Assembly (NCBI GenBank): GCA_016716365.1
Contig: JADJWM010000004.1
Coordinates: 7,263 to 71,262 of the forward strand
Origin: Chloracidobacterium sp.
GTDB taxonomy: Bacteria > Acidobacteriota > Blastocatellia > Pyrinomonadales > Pyrinomonadaceae
Direction: 5' to 3'
DNA: 64,000 bases
Shown here: positions 58,907-64,000 of the stretch, piece after piece
Layout of the letters: each line of letters begins with the position of its first letter
How positions within the stretch are numbered: the stretch's first letter is position 1
The notes under the pieces: generated by a model
Told to the model about the DNA's origin: nothing
The model's database searches: none
What the model saw: the letters and a program-made list of their open reading frames with translations, nothing else
Program-made: the position numbers and the translations under genes

Positions 58907-59392
58907 GTGAGCGATATGGAACCAGCGATCGACATCGTCCACGCCGAGAGCGATAGCGAAATTGCTGCCGTTCGACAGCTCTTCCTCGAATATGAGGAAT
59001 GGCTCGGGCTGGACCTCTGTTTTCAGGGGTTTGAGGAAGAGCTTCGTACCCTACCGGGACGGTATCGTTCGCCCGAAGGCCGGCTCTATCTGGCCCTTGT
59101 CGACGGCGAGGCCGCGGGCTGTGTAGCGCTCAGGAAGTTCGGCGACGGAATTTGTGAAATGAAGCGTCTTTACGTCCGCCCCGGTTTCCGAGGCCTTCGG
59201 CTGGGTAAGAGCCTCGTAGAATTGCTGATCCGCACCGCACGCGGCATCGGATACAGTAGATTGCTATTGGATACCTACCCACCTAAGATGGAGCAGGCGG
59301 TTCGAATGTACCGTGCGTTTGGGTTTGAAGAGGTTGGTCCTTATTACGAGAATCCGAACTCAGAAACACTCTTTATGTCCTTCGAGCTATAG
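58907..59392 (+). CDS. GNAT family N-acetyltransferase
   Basis: The 161-residue protein has a GNAT fold with the acetyl-CoA loop RPGFRGLRLGKSLVE (about residue 92) and YPPKMEQAVRMYRAFGFEEVGPYYENP near the C-terminus, a typical RimI/amino-acid-type substrate region. The start may be GTG at 58907 or ATG at 58916. The acyl acceptor is unknown. Confidence 0.88.
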   Translation: MSDMEPAIDIVHAESDSEIAAVRQLFLEYEEWLGLDLCFQGFEEELRTLPGRYRSPEGRLYLALVDGEAAGCVALRKFGDGICEMKRLYVRPGFRGLRLGKSLVELLIRTARGIGYSRLLLDTYPPKMEQAVRMYRAFGFEEVGPYYENPNSETLFMSFEL

Positions 59393-59404
59393 AAGAGGGG
59401 GCCG

Positions 59405-59542
59405 GTCAAAAAGTATTTCTTGATACTCCTGACCCGGGCCAGCGAGGGAATGAGGCCGGATTATGCCGTTTACCGCAACGCGAACCGCGACAAGATAAAA
59501 CGGTACCTGTCGGATCACGTAATGAAGAACGGAGGCGGATAA
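59405..59542 (+). other. Open frame directly continuing after the GNAT stop, possible gene remnant
   Basis: In the same frame as the GNAT gene, after its TAG, 45 codons read VKKYFLILLTRASEG and later DKIKRYLSDHVM, then stop at 59542. It has protein-like composition but no ATG/GTG/TTG at the start of the similar part. It may be the end of a gene whose start was lost. Low confidence. Confidence 0.25.
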
Positions 59543-59556
59543 ACCAACGAAAAACA

Positions 59557-59597
59557 AAAGAGGCCGTTGCCGACGATCGAGCGGCAGCGGCCTCTTT
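59557..59597 (-). terminator. Intrinsic terminator after the M28 peptidase gene
   Basis: AAAGAGGCCGTTGCCG (59557-59572) pairs with CGGCAGCGGCCTCTTT (59582-59597) with a single G-T mismatch, loop of 9 bases. On the minus strand the stem is followed by TTTG. It lies 18 bp after the peptidase stop. Confidence 0.8.
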
Positions 59598-59615
59598 GAA
59601 GTTTCTGCTTGGCGC

Positions 59616-61301
59616 CTACCTCATCTGTTTCCTGGGCAATTTTTCGTCCATCATTGCCGTTTGATATACGAATGCGGCAATTATGGTCGCGGCCTGTTTC
59701 ATATCGTCGGCCTGTATCCGATCATAATTGTCCTGATTCGAGTGGTGTGTACGCGTGCTGTATTCGATCTCGTCCTGGATGAACTGAAATCCCGGAAGTC
59801 CGACGCGGTCAAATGAAAGATGATCCGTCCCGCCGGTGTTGGAGATAGTCAGCGTGTTCGCCCCCAGGTCATGGAACGGCTGAAGCCACGCCTCAAAGAT
59901 CGGCCGCACGCCCTCGTTCCCTTGAAGGTAAACGCCGCGAATCTTACCGGTCCCGTTGTCCAGGTTGTAATAGGCCGAGAACTTCTCATAATTCGGCATC
60001 TTTACCAGCTCGGGCCTTGCGGCCCCGGGCTGCGGCTGTCCGAACTGCGGTGCACCGCGCATCTCGCCAAATTGCTGTTTGACGTACTCGCGAGAGCCGT
60101 TCAGGCCCTGTTCCTCGCCGCTCCAAAGGGCGACGCGGACCGTCCGCCGCGGTTTCAGCCCCGATGCGATGAGGATGCGCGCGGCCTCCATCGCGACGGC
60201 CGAACCTGATGCGTTGTCGGTCGCACCGCCGGCCGAATGCCACGAATCGAGATGCGCGCCGACCATAACGACCTCGTTCTTCAGTACCGGATCAGTACCC
60301 GGTATTTCGGCAACGGTGTTATAGCCCATAAGGTCTTCATCGTGGTATTGCGTCTTGATCTCCACCGACATTTTCGGTGTAAAGCCCTGACGCATCATTC
60401 GGATCATTCGGTTTGCGTCCTCGATGGTCACGGTCATTTGCGGGATGATCCGCGACTCGTTCGCCTTGTCGTAAGCACGCACTGGCGGCGGGTTCGGGGT
60501 GCCGGCCTCAGCCGAAGGGATGTTCGGGACAGCCGTCGCACCGCCCACAAAGAGCGTGCCGCCGCTTCCCTTTGAACTGCTGTCGATCACCACGGCGACG
60601 CCTTCGCTAAGCATGAAGTTCCATCGCTTCGCGTTAAAGATCGCGGCCGCCCGATTGCCGCCCTGGCCGCCACCACCGCCCGGCCCGCCCGCCGCGGGCT
60701 TGGCTTCCGCCATCTTTCTCAGGTCTTCATCCGAACGACGGGTCCCCATGCCGCCGAAGTCGGCTTTAACTTCCCGAATGTCAGATACGAGCACGATCTT
60801 GCCATTCAACTTTCCGCGGTATTTCTCGAGATCGGCTTCGGTCTGCGGCATAAAATGAACGACCTCAGAAACGACCGTTCCCTTGGTCGAGGTCGACCAG
60901 GCCTTCGGATAAGCGATGACGGCGATCGTCTGCGGCTCGATTATCTGGGCATGGAAACTCTTCAGCGACCAGCCGCGTCCGAACGGACCCCACGGTTCGA
61001 GCCTCGCGTTCTGCATCCCCCATTTTGCCATCGTGTCGCGCGTCCACTCGTTCGCCCGCTTCATATTCGGCGAATTCGTCAACCGGCCTCCGATGACATC
61101 CGTAAGATAGCTTAAATGCTGCATCACCTGGGAGCGATTCAGTCCCTCGTCACGGATCTTATCGATGACCTCCTTTGGGGCAGTGTAAACCTTCGCGGGT
61201 GCGGCGGCCGCCGACCCGACCTCGCCGGTCTGGCCGAACGCAAGACCCGTAAATAAAATTGAGTACGCGAGACACGCGCTGATTAACTTTCGTCGAAGCA
61301 T
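59616..61301 (-). CDS. Secreted M28-family metallopeptidase with PA-like insert
   Basis: A signal peptide (residues 1-23) precedes a region with VVSEVVHFMPQTEADLEKYRGKLNGKIVLVSD that looks like a PA domain. The M28 zinc motifs follow: MVGAHLDSWHSAGGATDNASG (His and bridging Asp), ALWSGEEQGLNGSREYV (Glu-Glu pair) and TGGTDHLSFD (Asp/His ligands). A Gly-rich insert (residues about 195-215) is a low-complexity linker. The enzyme should release amino acids from peptides outside the cell. AGGAG lies 5-10 bases before the ATG. Confidence 0.93.
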   Translation of the reverse strand: MLRRKLISACLAYSILFTGLAFGQTGEVGSAAAAPAKVYTAPKEVIDKIRDEGLNRSQVMQHLSYLTDVIGGRLTNSPNMKRANEWTRDTMAKWGMQNARLEPWGPFGRGWSLKSFHAQIIEPQTIAVIAYPKAWSTSTKGTVVSEVVHFMPQTEADLEKYRGKLNGKIVLVSDIREVKADFGGMGTRRSDEDLRKMAEAKPAAGGPGGGGGQGGNRAAAIFNAKRWNFMLSEGVAVVIDSSSKGSGGTLFVGGATAVPNIPSAEAGTPNPPPVRAYDKANESRIIPQMTVTIEDANRMIRMMRQGFTPKMSVEIKTQYHDEDLMGYNTVAEIPGTDPVLKNEVVMVGAHLDSWHSAGGATDNASGSAVAMEAARILIASGLKPRRTVRVALWSGEEQGLNGSREYVKQQFGEMRGAPQFGQPQPGAARPELVKMPNYEKFSAYYNLDNGTGKIRGVYLQGNEGVRPIFEAWLQPFHDLGANTLTISNTGGTDHLSFDRVGLPGFQFIQDEIEYSTRTHHSNQDNYDRIQADDMKQAATIIAAFVYQTAMMDEKLPRKQMR

Positions 61302-61434
61302 CGCTCTTTTCTCCTAGGGATACGAAATAGAAACTTTTTAGACGGAAATATCCTTATATCACAAAACTGCCGATCGTACAGCCGGGCGGACGGTGTGTCA
61401 GGGAAAGAAATTGCCGGCAGGCCGTCGGCCACCG

Positions 61435-62015
61435 TTAGCTTGACCAGGTCAGCGTGTACGCAGGCGGAACGTTTGACTTCACGATCAGGGGCTTTTTCTG
61501 CGACTTTCCGAATCGCTTCCGCATGAACTCGCGAAGCTTGATCGCGGACGGGAAATAGTAGCCGTGAGCATACTGGAAAGTGCGAAAAGTACAGTTTCCT
61601 TGATCCATGATTTCTCGACCTCGAGAAGGATCTTCTCGCCGACGTCTTTGGGGAGCGAAACGAACGGTAGACAGCAGATGATATAACTCACCTTTCCGTT
61701 ACCCGACCGCTGGTGTATTGCCCAGGTATTCATCGCATTGCCGTGAACGATCGCCATGTCAGGGGAAATTCCGCCTCAGCGACCGGACCAGGTCGCGATC
61801 GATCGTGCCGAGATACGATCTCGGATCGGGCAGCATGGTTTGAAGAAATTTCGTGATCGCGCCGGTGCCGACACAAGTTCGAGGACCGTATTGTCCCAAT
61901 CGGGGCTGGCGCCCTCTATCATTTTCAACGCAAGCTCAGGCGAGTTCGGCTTTATAGCGCCGACCTTACCAAGGTTCTTCAGGAAAGCCTGCAGGAACTC
62001 GATGTTTTCGTTCAT
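61435..62015 (-). pseudogene. Phospholipid-type SAM methyltransferase, several frameshifts
   Basis: From the ATG at 62015 the sequence reads FLKNLGKVGAIKPNSPELA and MIEGASPDWDNTVLELV, then breaks. A second frame carries YIICCLPFVSLPKDVGEKIL, and a third carries the C-terminus, AHGYYFPSAIKLREFMRKRF, ending at a TAA (61435-61437). Together they match PmtA-like phospholipid N-methyltransferases, with the GTGAFT motif region lost. At least three frame changes are needed. Confidence 0.7.
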
Positions 62016-62115
62016 TGCATACTCTCATCCGGCCGGAGCGTTTGCCTCGGCGGACGAGTCAAACTTAAATCCTTGTTAACGACCGCAATTTTATAATCAC
62101 AATCTTCATTTTGCA

Positions 62116-64000
62116 TTAGTGCACGGTGCCGTCACGCTTTGTCGTCTTCTCGAACAATCGCGGTGCCGAGCAATTCGGGCACGCCTTTTCCACCGGTTTG
62201 TCCCAATAGACCACGTCGCATGGGATAATTGACGCATCCGTAGAACACCTTTCCCCGGCGGGATTTTTTTTACCGCTATCTCGCCGCCGCATTTTTCACG
62301 CGACACCAAGGGTCTCTCAGTTTACGAAATCGCACTTCGGATAGTTCGAACAAGATATGAATTCGCCGAATCGGCCATGCCTCCGGACCAGGTTTGCCCC
62401 ATCTTTGGGGCGGGTCGTCCAGTGGGACAGAGTGGTGCCTGCGGCTTCTGGTCTCCCTTCGCGATCTTCGGATGTTCTTGCATTCCGGGATAACCTGTGC
62501 AGCCGTAAATGAACCAAATCGCCCTTTCTTGAGAGCCATCTCCTTTCCGCAAAGCTCGCAGGGCGGCACCTCTTCGGCTTCGGCTGCCTTGCCCTGGGCC
62601 CCCCGGGATCACCGTCCGATCCGGCTCGTTTGGTCCCGACCTCCCGCGTATTCTTGCATTCGGGATAGTTCGCACATGCAAGGAACTGCCCGAAGCGTCC
62701 GAACTTTATCACCATCCCAGAGCCGCATTTCTCACACGTCTCATCTGTTGGTATCGAGGTCTTTTTCTTGTTCTTGATCGATTCGGCCGCGTGTTCGAGG
62801 TCTTTTGAGAATTTGTTGTAAAAGCCATGGAGCGCCGAACGCCAATCCAGTTTTCCGTCCTCAATTTCGTCGAGGCCTCCTCCATCCGGGCCGTATAGGC
62901 AGTGTTGAATATGCCGTCAAGCCTCGATCAAAAGATCGTTCACGGTTACGCCAGCGGGTCGGATGAAAACGGCTTTCTACCTTCTCGACATACTCCCTTT
63001 CCTGGATGGTGGTCATGATGGCTGCGTACGTCGACGGGCGGCCGATGCCCTTCTCTTCAAGTGCCTTTACCAACGTTGCCTCAGAGTATCTGGGAGGAGG
63101 TTCTGTAAAAAGTGCTGCTCGGGCGTGACCGAGTTCAGCTTCAGTTTTCGCCTTCCCTGACTGCAGGCAGGTTTCGTTCTTCTTCCTCGTCGTTCTTTTC
63201 TTCGGCTCGTTTCGTTTCGGCGGCTTCCTCGTAGACCTTTAAGAAGCCGTCGAACTTTAAGACCGAACCTGTCGCGGAACAAGAAACGGCGGCCCGGATG
63301 TCGATCGTCGTCTGATCGAACACGGCCGCGATCATCGGGAGGCGACGAAACGCTGCCAGATCAAGCGGTAAAGCTTCAGTTCATCCGGCCCCAGTTTGTT
63401 CGCCAGGCTTTCCGGCGTCCGGTTCTTGATGAAAGGAGGCGTTGGATTTCGCCTACGCTCTTTCGTAGCGACCGAATCGACGATGAAATCTTCTTTCCGA
63501 GCCTCGGAAACGATCGCATCGGCCTCGTCCGAGGTCTTGATATGTACTTCGGTTGACTTCAGATCCTCATCAAATTTGCTGCTTTTGACGGTTTTATCTT
63601 CGACCTTATAAAGCTTCGAATCAAAGTTCGGCGGCAGCGCGGCAGATAGGTTCGCGATGATCGACCAATATTCGGTCTTGATGAACGCCTCGATCTCGCG
63701 TTCGCTTCGGAATTACCTAGGCGAACAGCGACGGTTTGCACGCGGCCCGCGGAGAGACGTCCGCCGATCGCTGTCCAGAGAAGTGGCGAGACCTTATAGA
63801 CGACCAACCGGTCGAGTATGCGCCGGGTCTGCTGCGCATCCACCAGGTTCTTGTTTACCGGTTTTGAACCTTGAAGGCGTCCTGGATAACGGTCTTCGCG
63901 TCTCAAGTTAAAACATCACGCGGTGAACGGGACGGACCGGCTTTTTCGGTACCATCTCTTCCTGCAAGGTGCTGGCAGATCGCTTCTCCCTACGGTCCGG
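62116..64000 (-). pseudogene. topA: DNA topoisomerase I, partial at window edge, many frameshifts and an internal deletion
   Basis: Read from right to left: GEAICQH and PVRPVHRVMF (64000-63900), RRILDRLVVYKVSPLLWTAI and SAGRVQTVAVRL (63720-63850), REIEAFIKTEYW, KERRRNPTPPFI (63430), then directly SLANKLGPDELKLYRLIWQRF (63350), FDGFLKVYEEA, EEKGIGRPSTYAAIMTTIQE (63000) and three zinc-finger repeats to a TAA at 62116. The normal segment after PPFI, with the catalytic Tyr motif ITYMRTDS, is missing (about 100 residues). The TOPRIM N-terminus lies beyond the edge. Numerous one-base frame changes occur. As topA is essential, assembly error is likely. Confidence 0.88.

Noticed and set aside
1..64000. 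tRNA, rRNA or insertion-sequence genes
   Set aside because: None was recognised on either strand by eye; weak partial matches were not reported.

Overview
The window looks like a chromosomal stretch from a member of the Acidobacteriota, probably class Blastocatellia (Pyrinomonas-like). This is inferred from content: a very large Oar-type TonB-dependent receptor with an N-terminal carboxypeptidase-regulatory domain, two futalosine-pathway menaquinone genes (mqnA, mqnC), Tat-exported oxidoreductases, and a dispersed GC-rich extragenic repeat. No rRNA, tRNA, integrase, transposase or cas gene was recognised, so the taxonomic call rests on protein resemblance only.

Left part (1-20 kb). Mostly minus-strand housekeeping and stress genes: a VOC protein, an arginyl/leucyl-tRNA-protein transferase relative, a Tat-exported sulfite-oxidase-like molybdoenzyme with a cytochrome b partner, fasciclin, MsrB, a YggX-like protein, a peroxiredoxin, a PflA-like radical SAM enzyme with DUF2721, an acyltransferase, a glycosyltransferase with a possible leaderless promoter, a class V aminotransferase, a nitronate monooxygenase fused to a DinB domain, mqnC, a PadR regulator with a likely autoregulatory operator, a tandem DUF1905/OmdA pair and mqnA.

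Middle (20-45 kb). A kynurenine-formamidase-like cyclase is followed by a five-copy repeat cluster, then DUF6584, an alkyltransferase-like protein, a WD40 protein, NAD kinase and a PpiD-like foldase. A transporter block follows (DASS, two APC permeases, AGCS), next to an aromatic amino acid decarboxylase, a thioredoxin and an MFS symporter. After it come a LolCDE-like ABC system with a LolA-like lipoprotein and a membrane-anchored PHP protein. With the secreted M28 peptidase and the TonB receptor further right, this suggests a protein- and amino-acid-using heterotroph.

Right part (45-64 kb). A two-gene DNA-modification cassette (EcoRI-type adenine methyltransferase plus DUF262-HNH nuclease) is damaged in both genes. 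Beside it is a 700-bp gene-free stretch with nested inverted repeats, a TTGACA box and a boxA-like motif; this is the most unusual unexplained structure in the window. Then come an M1-like protein that has lost all three zinc ligands, the TonB receptor, a monoamine oxidase, an M74-like endopeptidase, an orphan CbbQ-type ATPase, a PhoX/DUF839 protein, M28, a lipid methyltransferase and topA. Many genes here carry frameshifts or internal deletions (HNH, methyltransferase, TonB receptor, DUF839, lipid methyltransferase, topA), and there is a 29-base G run. I read much of this as consensus or assembly error rather than real gene decay, but it cannot be settled from one sequence.
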